Shown here: positions 7,655 to 16,831 of the stretch, piece by piece | Layout of the letters: the number at the start of each line of letters is the position of its first letter | Numbering within the stretch: the stretch's first letter is position 1 | DNA from: an uncultured Alphaproteobacteria bacterium | Lineage (GTDB): Bacteria > Pseudomonadota > Alphaproteobacteria > Methylaequorales > Methylaequoraceae | Assembly: GCA_902536655.1 (NCBI GenBank) | Contig: CACAYF010000001.1 | Coordinates: forward strand, 103,627 to 167,626 | Direction: 5' to 3' | Length of the DNA stretch: 64,000 bases | Made by a program: the position numbers and the translations under genes | Notes under the pieces: model-generated | The model's database searches: none | What the model was told of the DNA's origin: nothing | Seen by the model: the letters and a program-made list of their open reading frames with translations, nothing else

Positions 7655-8317
7655 CTAAAAACATTTTTTTATTATTCTGTCTGATATCTCTTTCAACTTT
7701 CTTTCATCAATTTTATGTTTTCCTGCAAGGGATAAAGACATACCTGCATTGACTTTTTCAATGTCAATAAAATGCACTTTAATTTTGAACTTTGAATTTT
7801 CTTTTCTAAAGATTTTTAACATTGTTTCTTTAGCTTTTTGACAAATACTGAATGTATTATGATATGCTTTCCCAGTAGAGATATCTTTATTTTCGAGAAA
7901 AATAATTTTAGCGTTTGACGATTTTCTCAATAAGGGTTCTAATTCCTTGACAATTCTCCAATAAGAGGAGAGATTTATTTCAATAAGATTATCCCACTCT
8001 TTATGTGAAAAATTTGTCAACGGCCTCAATCCAAAAAAAACTCCAACTAAATTTATCATAAAGTCAACTCTTAAAAATTTTGAGCCAACTTTTCTTAACA
8101 GATTTTTTGCAAATTTCTTATTTGTTATATCGGCTTGAAAAAATGTAACATTCTTATTTACTTTTTTTATTTCATCATCTAATTTGATGAGTTTTTCAAG
8201 AGACTTCCCATGTAGAATAAGATTTGTATTCATCTGCGCTAAATCTAAAGAAATTCTTGTTCCTAAAATTCCTGTTGAACCAAAGATGATTCCATTACTA
8301 ATTTTTTCCAGTTTCAT
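7655..8317 (-). CDS. SDR-family protein with altered catalytic residues, downstream of purF
   Basis: The 220-residue protein has the short-chain dehydrogenase fold: GSTGILG cofactor loop (residues 13-19), QADIT after the third strand, and INLVG in place of NNAG. Aligned with YciK-type SDRs, the usual YxxxK becomes F157-x3-Q161 (local sequence TFSICQKAK), so the catalytic Tyr and Lys both appear to be lost. The Ser-containing strand is also unusual (IIFLENKDIS). The gene follows purF after 3 bp, a position where alphaproteobacteria commonly carry an SDR gene of unknown function. Binding without catalysis, or an altered mechanism, is possible. Fold: confident. Function: unknown. Confidence 0.78.
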   Translation of the reverse strand: MKLEKISNGIIFGSTGILGTRISLDLAQMNTNLILHGKSLEKLIKLDDEIKKVNKNVTFFQADITNKKFAKNLLRKVGSKFLRVDFMINLVGVFFGLRPLTNFSHKEWDNLIEINLSSYWRIVKELEPLLRKSSNAKIIFLENKDISTGKAYHNTFSICQKAKETMLKIFRKENSKFKIKVHFIDIEKVNAGMSLSLAGKHKIDERKLKEISDRIIKKCF

Positions 8318-8320
8318 ATT

Positions 8321-9781
8321 TTATTTTGTAGGTTCAATTAATAAAGATAGTTGAGAAGGATTTATCCCTGCGTCTTGATCAATCAGTTTAACAGGATAAT
8401 CACCACTAAAATAATGATCAGTAAACATTGGCCTTTCTTTTTCTCTTCCATTTTGAAATCCTAATGCTTTGTAAACTCCGTCTAATGTAACGAATTTGAT
8501 GCTATCTACACCAATATATTTCTTTATTTCGTCAATTGTGAATTTTGATGCCAACAGTTCTTCTTTAGTAGGTGTATCAATTCCGTAGAAGCATGGATAT
8601 TTTACCGGAGGACTAGCAATTCGCATGTGAACATTTTTGACACCACAATTTCTTAACATTTCCACAATCTTAACAGAAGTTGTACCTCTGACTATTGAGT
8701 CGTCAACTAAAGCAATGCTTTTATCTTTAAATGATAAAATATTTGGATTGTGCTTTAACTTTACTGACAAATTTCTCACTGAAATGGAATCCTCAATAAA
8801 AGTTCTTCCAGTATAGTGATTTCTTATTATTCCAAATTCAAATGGTTTTTGTATCTTTTCAGAATAACCCAATGCAGAGGCGTTTCCAGAATCAGGAATT
8901 GGAATTACAACATCAATAATTTCGTTGTCTTTAGGATTTTCAGATGCCAACTGATGCCCGATGCTTTTTCGAACATCATAAACATTTCTTCCTTCAAGAA
9001 TACTATCTGGTCTAGAAAAGTAAATATATTCAAAAAGACATGGTTTAAGATATGTTTTTTTGAAAGGTTTAATTGAATCAATTTTACTATTTTTGATAAT
9101 TAAAATTTCACCAGGCTCAACATCTCTTACTAAATTTGCACCAATAATATCTAGTCCACAACTTTCAGAGCTTAAAATGAACGAATCACCAAGTTTACCT
9201 AAAACAAGTGGCCTTATCCCAAAGGGATCTCTCACTCCAATGAGACAATCATTGGTAAGCATAACTAGAGAGAATGCACCTGTTATTGAATGAAGGGCGT
9301 ATACGATTCTATCAATAAGAGTACCTTTGGCAGTTGAAATCAAATGAAGAATCACCTCTGTATCAGATGTTGATTGAAAGATAGCTCCATTCTTAATTAG
9401 TTTTTCTTTAATTTGATTCGTATTTGTTAAATTACCATTGTGTGCGATTGCAATACCTCCGAAGTCCAATTCAGAGAAAAGCGGCTGAACATTTTTAAGT
9501 GCGGATTCACCAGTTGTACCATAACGGTTATGACCTATAGATACCCTTCCCATAAGTTTGGGTATTATTTCCTTATTTGAAAAAACATCAGATACTTGAC
9601 CCATTCCTCTATGAGCAAAGAATTTTTGATTATCTGAAGTCACAATTCCGGCTGAATCTTGTCCTCTATGTTGAAGTGCATGTAGACCAAGTGCAGTAAG
9701 ATTTGCAGCTTTATCATGATTGTAGACACCATAAACACCACATTCATCTCTTGGTTTTGATTTTGAAAAGAGATATTTCAC
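8321..9781 (-). CDS. purF: Amidophosphoribosyltransferase
   Basis: The 486-residue enzyme makes 5-phosphoribosylamine from PRPP and glutamine, the first step of purine synthesis. The N-terminal nucleophile is Cys14 (DECGVYGVY), so a 13-residue propeptide would need removal, as in Bacillus-type PurF. GHNRYGTTG and AIAHNGNLTN mark the glutaminase domain. The PRPP loop is VDDSIVRGTTS in the C-terminal transferase domain. The start is GTG; no in-frame ATG lies before the catalytic Cys. It is third in a tight mlaF-cvpA-purF-SDR run with 1-3 bp gaps. purM and purN are elsewhere in this window. Confidence 0.95.
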   Translation of the reverse strand: MKYLFSKSKPRDECGVYGVYNHDKAANLTALGLHALQHRGQDSAGIVTSDNQKFFAHRGMGQVSDVFSNKEIIPKLMGRVSIGHNRYGTTGESALKNVQPLFSELDFGGIAIAHNGNLTNTNQIKEKLIKNGAIFQSTSDTEVILHLISTAKGTLIDRIVYALHSITGAFSLVMLTNDCLIGVRDPFGIRPLVLGKLGDSFILSSESCGLDIIGANLVRDVEPGEILIIKNSKIDSIKPFKKTYLKPCLFEYIYFSRPDSILEGRNVYDVRKSIGHQLASENPKDNEIIDVVIPIPDSGNASALGYSEKIQKPFEFGIIRNHYTGRTFIEDSISVRNLSVKLKHNPNILSFKDKSIALVDDSIVRGTTSVKIVEMLRNCGVKNVHMRIASPPVKYPCFYGIDTPTKEELLASKFTIDEIKKYIGVDSIKFVTLDGVYKALGFQNGREKERPMFTDHYFSGDYPVKLIDQDAGINPSQLSLLIEPTK

Positions 9782-9782
9782 T

Positions 9783-10418
9783 TTATTCCAAATTATTTTC
9801 TATAATACTCTCAATATTTTTTCTTCCACTCTCGTTATAAATGTTTTCTTGATTTTTACTATTTTTTTTTATACGAAGTTTTGAATCTATACTTTTTTCA
9901 AAAAGAAGATCAGACTTTTTTTTTATTTCGCTACTTAAATTTTCAGAATACCTATTATCAAAATCAAGAAATCTCAATATTTCATTATTTGTGATCTTTA
10001 TAACTGAAATAATTTTTGAATTATCAATAAATTTCAACCTTTTTCCTTGATAAAAATAGTCAAAGCAAAAAAAACACAAACCAACTATTACGTATCCTCT
10101 CAAGATTCCATAAATAAAGCCAAGACTTTTATCAATAAGTCCAACATAGCTATTCTTAATATAAACTGAAAACTTTCTAGTAAAAAAAGAAAAAAAAACA
10201 AAAATTACCAAGAATGTTAGAACGTAAGATATTCCAGTTGAGATCAGAATGTTATTTATTATTTTGTTAAAAAAATTAACAAAATTGATTCCATATGTGT
10301 AAGATCCAAAAAAAGACAGAACCCAGGCACTTATTGATAATAATTCTAGAGAAAATCCTCTAAAAAATGCAAATAAAGCAGATATGAGAATTAAAACCAA
10401 AATTATTAAATCAAACAT
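9783..10418 (-). CDS. cvpA: CvpA family membrane protein
   Basis: The 211-residue protein has four hydrophobic segments in its first 130 residues, the CvpA pattern (start MFDLIILVLILISALFAFFRG; an FTRKFSVYIKNS and GLIDKSLGFIYGILRG stretch in the middle). A long charged tail of about 80 residues is rich in Lys, Asn and Ser. CvpA lies next to purF in many proteobacteria. Its role is unclear: it was named for colicin V production and has been linked to envelope stress tolerance. Gaps are 1 bp to purF and 1 bp to mlaF. Confidence 0.85.
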   Translation of the reverse strand: MFDLIILVLILISALFAFFRGFSLELLSISAWVLSFFGSYTYGINFVNFFNKIINNILISTGISYVLTFLVIFVFFSFFTRKFSVYIKNSYVGLIDKSLGFIYGILRGYVIVGLCFFCFDYFYQGKRLKFIDNSKIISVIKITNNEILRFLDFDNRYSENLSSEIKKKSDLLFEKSIDSKLRIKKNSKNQENIYNESGRKNIESIIENNLE

Positions 10419-10419
10419 A

Positions 10420-11133
10420 CTAATTAATTCCTTTTATAAATTTAATCATAGAACTATTTTTTGATTGATTAATTTTTCTTGCTTTTCCGTACCATTCAAT
10501 AATTCCGTTTTTTAAAAAAGCAACATAATCAGCAAACTCATATACACTATCCATATCATGCGTAACTGTTATCGTGGTTATCTTTTTTTTTCTGACTAAA
10601 TTTTTAATAAGTAAGTTTATTTGTCTAGCAATGATTGGATCTAAACCAGTTGTTGGTTCGTCTAATATAAGAACCTCTGGTTTTTTAAGAATCGCTCTTG
10701 CAAGCCCAACCCTTTTTTGCATTCCCACTGAAAGTTCAGAAGGATACTTCTCCAAGATTGATTGAGGTAGACCTACTTCACTCAAAATTTCGTTTAAAGA
10801 ATTTTTTTTATTTGCAAATTTGAGGTTTTCTCTAATATTTAAACTGTCTAGAAGAGCTGAATTCTGAAATAATATTCCAAATTTTGACATATAATTCATT
10901 TTTTCTTTATCACTTAGGGTTTTAATATTATCTAGTTTTCCAAAACTAATTGATCCGTCATCATAATCTAGCAAGCCAACTATGCATCTTGTAAGAATTG
11001 ACTTACCTGAACCTGACTCCCCAATAATTGAAAGAGATTCAGATTCAAAGACGTCAAGGTTTAGTTTTTTTAAAACAACCTTATTTTTAAAACTTTTATT
11101 AATATTTTTAACGATTATTTTTTTTTTTCTCAT
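10420..11133 (-). CDS. mlaF: Mla-type ABC transporter ATP-binding protein
   Basis: The 237-residue ATPase has all ABC motifs: Walker A GESGSGKS, signature LSVGMQKR, and Walker B VLILDEPTTGLDP with the following switch His (TVTHD). The signature LSVGMxKR, rather than LSGGQ, is typical of MlaF. It pairs with the MlaE-type permease upstream through a 4-bp ATGA overlap. Together they should move phospholipid between the inner membrane and a periplasmic MCE protein. No mlaD (MCE), mlaC or mlaA follows; cvpA comes next after 1 bp. Confidence 0.88.
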   Translation of the reverse strand: MRKKKIIVKNINKSFKNKVVLKKLNLDVFESESLSIIGESGSGKSILTRCIVGLLDYDDGSISFGKLDNIKTLSDKEKMNYMSKFGILFQNSALLDSLNIRENLKFANKKNSLNEILSEVGLPQSILEKYPSELSVGMQKRVGLARAILKKPEVLILDEPTTGLDPIIARQINLLIKNLVRKKKITTITVTHDMDSVYEFADYVAFLKNGIIEWYGKARKINQSKNSSMIKFIKGIN

Positions 11134-11927
11134 AGTCTAAAAAAAAAGGAAGTGATTATATAATTCATTAATAAAATCAATATAGAAGATGAAACAACTG
11201 AATATGTTGTTGATTGACCAACTCCTTGAGCACCTCCTTTTGCATTAAATCCGTGATAGCAACCCATAAAGGTTATTAAAAAACCAAAAACAGAAGCTTT
11301 AACCAAGCCACTAAAAACGTCTATGAATTGGACAAAATTGTATGTATTTTGAAGGTATACAGTAGGATTAAAGTTTAAAAGATTTACGCAAATTAAATAT
11401 CCACCCAAAACCCCGATAATGTCACCAACAATAACAAGAATTGGAAGTGAAATGATACCTGCTAAAATTCTTGGAATGATAAGATAATTAAATGGGTTAG
11501 TTGATAGTGTTTTGAGTGCATCAATTTGTTCAGTAACTTTCATTGTTCCTATTTCAGCAGCAATAGCTGCGCCTGATCTTCCTGCAACCATCAGACCAGC
11601 TAATACTGGGGCTAATTCTCTTGTAATAGATAAAACAACAACATTAGGAATTGCACTTTCTGCAGAGAATCTTGAAAACCCAGTGTAAGACTGAAGTGCT
11701 AAAACCATACCAGTAAATATAGAAGTTAAACCTACAACTGGCAAAGAGTTAAAACCGATCTTTATAAATTGTTTAAGAAAAATATTAAAATAAAATTTTT
11801 CTGTGATGAAATATTTTACACAGTCCAGAAAAAAGTCGACTATCTCACCGATAGAATAAAAAAAAGAGAAGATAAGATTAAATAATCTTTTAGATAAAGC
11901 TAAGGCACTTGAAAGCAATCTTGTCAT
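11130..11927 (-). CDS. mlaE: Mla-type ABC transporter permease (MlaE family)
   Basis: The 265-residue permease has the MlaE core: FKQFIKIGFNSLPVVGLTSI, then GLMVAGRSGAAIAAEIGTM and KVTEQIDALKTL, the coupling helix that contacts MlaF. About five membrane helices follow. I chose ATG at 11927; a TTG three codons upstream (11936) is in frame but has no ribosome binding site and the ATG is closer to the expected N-terminus. It is the first gene of a co-directional mlaE-mlaF-cvpA-purF-SDR group, separated from dnaB by 87 bp. Confidence 0.88.
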   Translation of the reverse strand: MTRLLSSALALSKRLFNLIFSFFYSIGEIVDFFLDCVKYFITEKFYFNIFLKQFIKIGFNSLPVVGLTSIFTGMVLALQSYTGFSRFSAESAIPNVVVLSITRELAPVLAGLMVAGRSGAAIAAEIGTMKVTEQIDALKTLSTNPFNYLIIPRILAGIISLPILVIVGDIIGVLGGYLICVNLLNFNPTVYLQNTYNFVQFIDVFSGLVKASVFGFLITFMGCYHGFNAKGGAQGVGQSTTYSVVSSSILILLMNYIITSFFFRL

Positions 11928-12014
11928 TACTGCCAATATATTGTTTTTTTTAATATAAATAAATAATAATAAAATTTCCTATTTTTCTGTATTTCCAAGA
12001 ATTTTAAAATAATT

Positions 12015-13499
12015 TTAATTAAAATTACTTTCAGCTAAATCTGAAAACTTTGTCCAACTTGGGTTAAAATGTAGTTTAACTTTAGAAATTGGACCATGCC
12101 TATGTTTTGCAATTATGGCTTCTGCAATATTATGGACTTTCTCCATTTTATTTGTCCACATTTCATGTTTGTCTGTACCTTCAGGTGGCTCTGTTCGAGC
12201 AAGGTAGTATTCCTCTCTATATAAAAAAACAACTAAATCAGCGTCTTGCTCTATGGCGCCTGATTCACGAAGATCTGCTAGCTGAGGTCTTTTTTCTTCT
12301 CTATCTTCAACTTTTCTTGATAATTGAGATAGAGCAATAACAGGTATATTAAGTTCTTTGGCGATAGTTTTAAGTCCTCTTGTAATATCAGAAATTTCCT
12401 GAACGCGATTATCATTCGTTTTTTTTGATTCTCCATTTACTAATTGAAGATAATCTAAAATAATTAAATCTAGCCCTAATTTTCTTTTTAACCTTCTAGC
12501 TCTTGTTCTAATTGCTGAAATACTTAATGCTGGAGTATCGTCTATAAATAAATTTAGCTTTTTCAAATCATCACTTGAAGTTAATATCTTACTAAAATCT
12601 TGCTTTGAGAGATTACCAGTCCTGATGTTTTCTGATGATATTTCAGCCAGCTCACCTAACAGTCTTGTTGCTAATTGCTCAGAGGACATTTCAAGAGAAA
12701 AGAAAAGAACGTTTTTTTTTTTATTACCAAACTCTTTTGATATATAAGAAGCTATATTTGTAGCAAATGCTGTTTTACCCATTGATGGTCTTCCTGCAAC
12801 AATAATTAAGTCAGACTTGTGAAGTCCTCCTATTTTCTTATCAAAATCATTCAATCCTGTTTTTAAACCTATTACATCTTCGCTCTTTTTAAAAGCTTTC
12901 TCAGCATAATCAATGGTTCTTTGCATTATTTCTTTAAAATCTCTAGGTCCGGTGTCAAATTCATTATTTTGTATTAAATTAAAAAGATTCTGTTCAGTTT
13001 TTTCAATTAAAGATATTGAATTACTCTCTTCCTCAGTGTTGTAAGAATTGTTTATCAAATTTGTACCAAGGTCTATCAGTCTTCTTCTCAAATATAGGTC
13101 ATAAATTAATTCTCCGTACTGTTTTGAATTTATAATACTTACTGTGTTTTCGCAAAGTTTTAAAAGATAAGATAGCCCTCCATTTTCTCCAAACTCTTCA
13201 TTTCCATCAAGTTGAACCTTAACTGTATTTAAATCAGCAATTTGATCATTGTTAATTAATTTTTTAATAGATTTAAAAATAATTCTATTAATTTTGCTCG
13301 AAAAATACTCAGGTTCCAAAAATTCCTCTACTTTCTCATAAGCTAGATTATTGGATAGGATTGCTCCTAAAAGAGCTTGCTCTGCTCCAGTATTTACTGG
13401 GACTTCTCTAATAAGATTTAAATTTTTGGATGATAAGATATTGGTTAATTTGTTACTTTCTGAGGTGGTCATTAGTGTATAATAACAAATCTGTTTCAT
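12015..13499 (-). CDS. dnaB: Replicative DNA helicase DnaB
   Basis: The 494-residue protein has the two DnaB domains: the N-terminal helical primase-binding domain (starting EVPVNTGAEQALLGAIL) and the C-terminal RecA-like ATPase with Walker A GRPSMGKTA, Walker B LDLIILDYLQL, and the arginine-finger region SQLSRKVEDREEKRPQLADLR (given in part). It unwinds DNA ahead of the replisome as a hexamer. No intein is present. An ATG nine codons in (13472) is an alternative start, giving 485 residues; neither has a clear Shine-Dalgarno. It follows the rpsF-rpsR-rplI block in the usual alphaproteobacterial order, with an exchanger gene inserted. Confidence 0.95.
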   Translation of the reverse strand: MKQICYYTLMTTSESNKLTNILSSKNLNLIREVPVNTGAEQALLGAILSNNLAYEKVEEFLEPEYFSSKINRIIFKSIKKLINNDQIADLNTVKVQLDGNEEFGENGGLSYLLKLCENTVSIINSKQYGELIYDLYLRRRLIDLGTNLINNSYNTEEESNSISLIEKTEQNLFNLIQNNEFDTGPRDFKEIMQRTIDYAEKAFKKSEDVIGLKTGLNDFDKKIGGLHKSDLIIVAGRPSMGKTAFATNIASYISKEFGNKKKNVLFFSLEMSSEQLATRLLGELAEISSENIRTGNLSKQDFSKILTSSDDLKKLNLFIDDTPALSISAIRTRARRLKRKLGLDLIILDYLQLVNGESKKTNDNRVQEISDITRGLKTIAKELNIPVIALSQLSRKVEDREEKRPQLADLRESGAIEQDADLVVFLYREEYYLARTEPPEGTDKHEMWTNKMEKVHNIAEAIIAKHRHGPISKVKLHFNPSWTKFSDLAESNFN

Positions 13500-13548
13500 T
13501 AAGCATTTATTTTTTGCCTGTTAATTAAGTGGATAATGAGTATAACTT

Positions 13549-14505
13549 TTAAAAATTACTTAAATAGAGGTTTCCAAGGTACATTAAATAAACTAAAAAA
13601 CATAAAATAGAAACCTTTCTTCCAATTCGAATTCTTTTTAAAATAAACAAGGTGAAAATAATAGCTATAAGACTGAGGAAATAAACATCATCTAATAGTA
13701 TGTTTTTGTTGTATGAAAAAGAGTTAAAAAGTGATGTAAACCCAAGAATAAGTAGTAGATTATAAATATTTGACCCAATAATATTTCCAACGATAATGTT
13801 AGATTTTCCTTTTTTAGCGGCCGTAATCGATGTAGCTATCTCAGGTAAAGAAGTTCCAAGAGCAATAATAGTCAAGCCTATAAATGAGTCTGAAATATTA
13901 AGAATCATGGAGATAGATATGGCAGAGTCGACAGTTATATCTGCGCCAAAAAGGATAATACCTATAGCAAACGCAGATATAGGTAATCCATAAAGTAAAG
14001 GACTTTTAAATGAAATTTTTGAAAAAAAATCATTTTCTAAGATAACTTCCTCTTTGCCTTTTGCATCAGAATTTTTAAAACTTCTAAATAAATAAAATGA
14101 AAATAAAAAAATAAAGAGCAATCCATATTCAGTACTTAAAAAAGCAAATACGAATATTAATGCAAAAATAAGGTGTGTGCCAAGATGAAATGAAAGATCA
14201 AACTTTGATACTTTAATAGATTTTAATTCAGAAGTCAGTCCTGCTGCAAATGTCACTAAAAGGATATTTGCAATATTTGAACCAAGAACGTTACCTACAG
14301 AAATATCTGGAGACCCTTTTAAAACTGCATCTATTGAGACAACCAGTTCGCAAATTGATGTTCCAAACCCTACAACGATCAATCCGATAAAGAATTCTGA
14401 AATCTTAAGCTTTTTCCCAACTGCAATTGCACAAGATATTAATATTTCAGCTCCTTTTACTAAAAGTATAAGTCCTGTTATGAGTGTAAATATGCTTAAC
14501 AGCAT
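13549..14505 (-). CDS. Calcium/sodium antiporter (CaCA family, YrbG-like)
   Basis: The 318-residue membrane protein has two inverted alpha-repeats, the ion-binding signature of cation/Ca2+ exchangers: GFGTSICELVVSIDA with GNVLGSNIANILL in the first half and ALGTSLPEIATSITA with GNIIGSNIYNLLL in the second. About ten membrane helices are expected. The E and the GSN of each repeat are intact, so it is probably functional; the true ion cannot be told from sequence. It sits between rplI and dnaB, which are adjacent in many alphaproteobacteria, so it is a lineage-specific insertion in that block. Confidence 0.9.
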   Translation of the reverse strand: MLLSIFTLITGLILLVKGAEILISCAIAVGKKLKISEFFIGLIVVGFGTSICELVVSIDAVLKGSPDISVGNVLGSNIANILLVTFAAGLTSELKSIKVSKFDLSFHLGTHLIFALIFVFAFLSTEYGLLFIFLFSFYLFRSFKNSDAKGKEEVILENDFFSKISFKSPLLYGLPISAFAIGIILFGADITVDSAISISMILNISDSFIGLTIIALGTSLPEIATSITAAKKGKSNIIVGNIIGSNIYNLLLILGFTSLFNSFSYNKNILLDDVYFLSLIAIIFTLFILKRIRIGRKVSILCFLVYLMYLGNLYLSNF

Positions 14506-14617
14506 TTTATTATTAGATTAGTTAATTAGATTCAGTTTATCTTATATTATTTTTAAAAGGTTATAAATCTTTATCTGACCTTTTCGTAAAAGAAATCAGA
14601 AAGATGGTTGGGAATAT

Positions 14618-15307
14618 TTATTCTTTTTCTTCGATTGAAGAAGTATTGATTTCTTCTTCCTTTTCAATATTTGCATCATGAGAAACACCATTAGAATCAT
14701 TATTAATTTTTTTGGTTTTATCGGTTTTTTCAAATATTTTATCTTCAGTTTTAACTTTTGATTTGTTCGCACCATCTGTCTGTTTGCCATCAATGTTCTT
14801 TGTCGACTCAATTGTTTTTTTAACTAAATTATCCAAATCAATTTTTTGTTTCTTAGCGTTTTCTTCAGATGTTGCTACATTAATTTTTAGATCACAACCT
14901 ACATCTGCATGTAACTTTATATTTAAATCGTATATTCCAATTTTTTTTATAGATGAATGAAGATTAATATTTGAAGGTTTGATGCTAATCTTTTTTTCAT
15001 TGAAGTAATTTGCTATATCTTTTGGTGATACAGATCCATAGAGTTGTCCATTGTCACTGGCATTTCTAATAAATATTATTTCTTTTTTCTCAATTTTTTT
15101 TAAGGTGAGTTTAGACTCTTCTATAATTTTTTTATTTTTTTCGAGCAAATCATTTTTAATTTTTAAAAATTTGTCTTTGTTCTCTTTATTAGCTCTTAGC
15201 GCCTTTTTTTGGGGAATAAGATAATTGCGAGCAAATCCGTTTTTAACTTTTACAATATCCCCAATTTGACCTAGCCTATCAAATGATTCCAATAAAATGA
15301 CTTCCAT
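14618..15307 (-). CDS. rplI: 50S ribosomal protein L9 with a long charged C-terminal extension
   Basis: The first 150 residues are an ordinary L9: the N-terminal rRNA-binding domain (MEVILLESFDRLGQIGDIVK, NGFARNYLIPQKKA), the long connecting helix, and the C-terminal domain with ASDNGQLYGSVSPKDIA. The protein then continues for about 80 low-complexity residues rich in Lys, Glu, Asp, Asn and Thr, ending EEKE, giving 229 residues against about 150 usually. The extension stays in frame to its own stop and matches neighbouring codon use, so it is probably real. L9 spans the L1 stalk base. The gene lies 2 bp downstream of the DUF2232 gene. Confidence 0.93.
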   Translation of the reverse strand: MEVILLESFDRLGQIGDIVKVKNGFARNYLIPQKKALRANKENKDKFLKIKNDLLEKNKKIIEESKLTLKKIEKKEIIFIRNASDNGQLYGSVSPKDIANYFNEKKISIKPSNINLHSSIKKIGIYDLNIKLHADVGCDLKINVATSEENAKKQKIDLDNLVKKTIESTKNIDGKQTDGANKSKVKTEDKIFEKTDKTKKINNDSNGVSHDANIEKEEEINTSSIEEKE

Positions 15308-15309
15308 AA

Positions 15310-16251
15310 TTATCTCTTTTTATTCGTTTTTTTACTTATATTTTCAAATAAACCTATAAATAATAATATAAATAGAAGAAGATACCCTAAAAAAAAAAAA
15401 AGTAAAAATATAATTATAAATTTTATGAAAGTATTAATTTTAATTTTTTTAAAATAACTATTAAATGAAATATATCCCTCTAAAAGAAAACAAAAGGACA
15501 TACAAATCAAAGTATTAATATTTAAAACGAAAATTTTTGAGTTTGGGTTCTGTGTTAGTACAAAAATAAGTATTATTAAATAAATAAATGAAAACCATAA
15601 TGGAGTTGTAAAATCCGTTAAATTTAAAGTAGTAGATTGTCTTATCTCAAATTTTTTTAAAATAAATTTCGATAAAATTAGATTTAAACTGAATGTTGTA
15701 AAAAAAATCAAAGAGTTAACTGATGGCAAAATCATCATTATAACTTTGATAATTCTATCTATGTCATTACTTTTCTGTATTTCATAACTTGAAATAATTT
15801 GATCTATAGATTTTTGTAAAAAAGAGCGTAATTTCTCATATTCAAAATCATTAAAAAATAATATGTAAAAAATAGCAAAAAAAAACAAAAAAAAAATGAT
15901 TACTCCTGATAAAAAATTCGAACAATCAAGGTTTATTTTTTTCGAAAAATGATAAGACCCCAAAAAGAATAGTGTCACAATTGAAATTATAAAATGAAAA
16001 ATAATAATTTGTTTGGAAAAAAAACTCTCATTTAAAAAATTTAAAAAAACTAAAATTATTAAAGCCAATAAGCATGATTTAAAAAAATCTGAATATTTGA
16101 TGGCTAGTCCAATAATCAAAAAAGGTAGAGGGTTAAAAATTGAATAAATCTGTGGAGAGATTTTAAAAAATAGAAGTTGGAAGACCAATAAGAAAAGTGT
16201 CGAATAAAAAATTATTAATGATCTTTGTTTTTTTGATAGAAAAGCATCCAT
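15310..16251 (-). CDS. DUF2232 family membrane protein between rpsR and rplI
   Basis: The protein of about 313 residues is extremely hydrophobic, with about eight membrane segments. Alphaproteobacteria often carry a DUF2232 (YybS-like) protein between rpsR and rplI; position and topology are my main evidence, as the sequence is too biased (Phe, Ile, Leu, Lys, Asn) to recognise motifs. I use ATG at 16251, which shares one base with the rpsR stop (TGATG); a TTG one codon earlier is possible. A 13-base A run at 15389-15401 falls within the gene. Function unknown. Confidence 0.75.
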   Translation of the reverse strand: MDAFLSKKQRSLIIFYSTLFLLVFQLLFFKISPQIYSIFNPLPFLIIGLAIKYSDFFKSCLLALIILVFLNFLNESFFSKQIIIFHFIISIVTLFFLGSYHFSKKINLDCSNFLSGVIIFFLFFFAIFYILFFNDFEYEKLRSFLQKSIDQIISSYEIQKSNDIDRIIKVIMMILPSVNSLIFFTTFSLNLILSKFILKKFEIRQSTTLNLTDFTTPLWFSFIYLIILIFVLTQNPNSKIFVLNINTLICMSFCFLLEGYISFNSYFKKIKINTFIKFIIIFLLFFFLGYLLLFILLFIGLFENISKKTNKKR

Positions 16252-16496
16252 CAACTAGATACGTATGGAAGTAAAGCTAAGTATCTTGCTCTTTTTATCG
16301 CTGAGGATAATTGTTTTTGTTTTTTTGTTGATACTTGTGTAACTCTACTTGGTAAAATTTTTCCTTTTTCAGTAAGGTATTTTCTCAAAAGGTTTAAATT
16401 TTTATAATCAACAGATGGTGCGTCTTTTCCTGATAAGGGACAGGACTTTGAAAAAACTAATTTAGATGACGTGTTATCAAAAACTTTATTTCTCAC
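16251..16496 (-). CDS. rpsR: 30S ribosomal protein S18
   Basis: The 81-residue protein matches S18 throughout: [20 protein letters not shown], then [16 protein letters not shown] and the C-terminal [14 protein letters not shown]. It forms a heterodimer with S6 on the 30S platform. The start is GTG, supported by an AAAGG sequence five bases upstream. It is 8 bp downstream of rpsF. Confidence 0.95.
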   Translation of the reverse strand: MRNKVFDNTSSKLVFSKSCPLSGKDAPSVDYKNLNLLRKYLTEKGKILPSRVTQVSTKKQKQLSSAIKRARYLALLPYVSS

Positions 16497-16504
16497 AAAA
16501 ACCT

Positions 16505-16831
16505 TTAACTTTCTTTACTTTCTACAAGAGGCGATGGTTCTTTTTCAACTTCTTTTATTTTAATTGTCATTAAACGCAAAAAACTCAGATCTTGTTTAAC
16601 TTTAATATTAAAAGATTCAAAAATTTTTGGGTTACATTGGCAATTAATCATAAAATAATATCCTTTAGAGTTTTTCTTTATTTTGTATGCAAGATCTCTT
16701 AAACCCCAAGCTTCTTCTTTTAAAACCTCTCCTCCAGTTTTCTTAATTTCATCTAAACACTCTTTAAATTTGTCTTCAGCAGATTTCTTTGATAATTGCC
16801 CACTGAATATGAAAACATTTTCGTACAACAT
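16505..16831 (-). CDS. rpsF: 30S ribosomal protein S6
   Basis: The 108-residue protein has the S6 ferredoxin-like pattern: [16 protein letters not shown], then [20 protein letters not shown] and the [10 protein letters not shown] strand, with a short acidic tail ending KES. The ATG is preceded by TAAGGAA, an AAGGA ribosome binding site at normal spacing. It is the first gene of the minus-strand rpsF-rpsR-DUF2232-rplI group and diverges from fabD. Confidence 0.95.
   Translation of the reverse strand: MLYENVFIFSGQLSKKSAEDKFKECLDEIKKTGGEVLKEEAWGLRDLAYKIKKNSKGYYFMINCQCNPKIFESFNIKVKQDLSFLRLMTIKIKEVEKEPSPLVESKES

Noticed and set aside
14596..14811. 71-codon frame overlapping the 3' end of rplI
   Set aside because: Lies in another frame of the low-complexity L9 tail; a by-product of the Lys-rich repeat.
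15389..15401. 13-base A run in the DUF2232 gene as a frameshift site
   Set aside because: The frame continues normally through it to a plausible end; no sign of a broken gene, although indel errors are possible.
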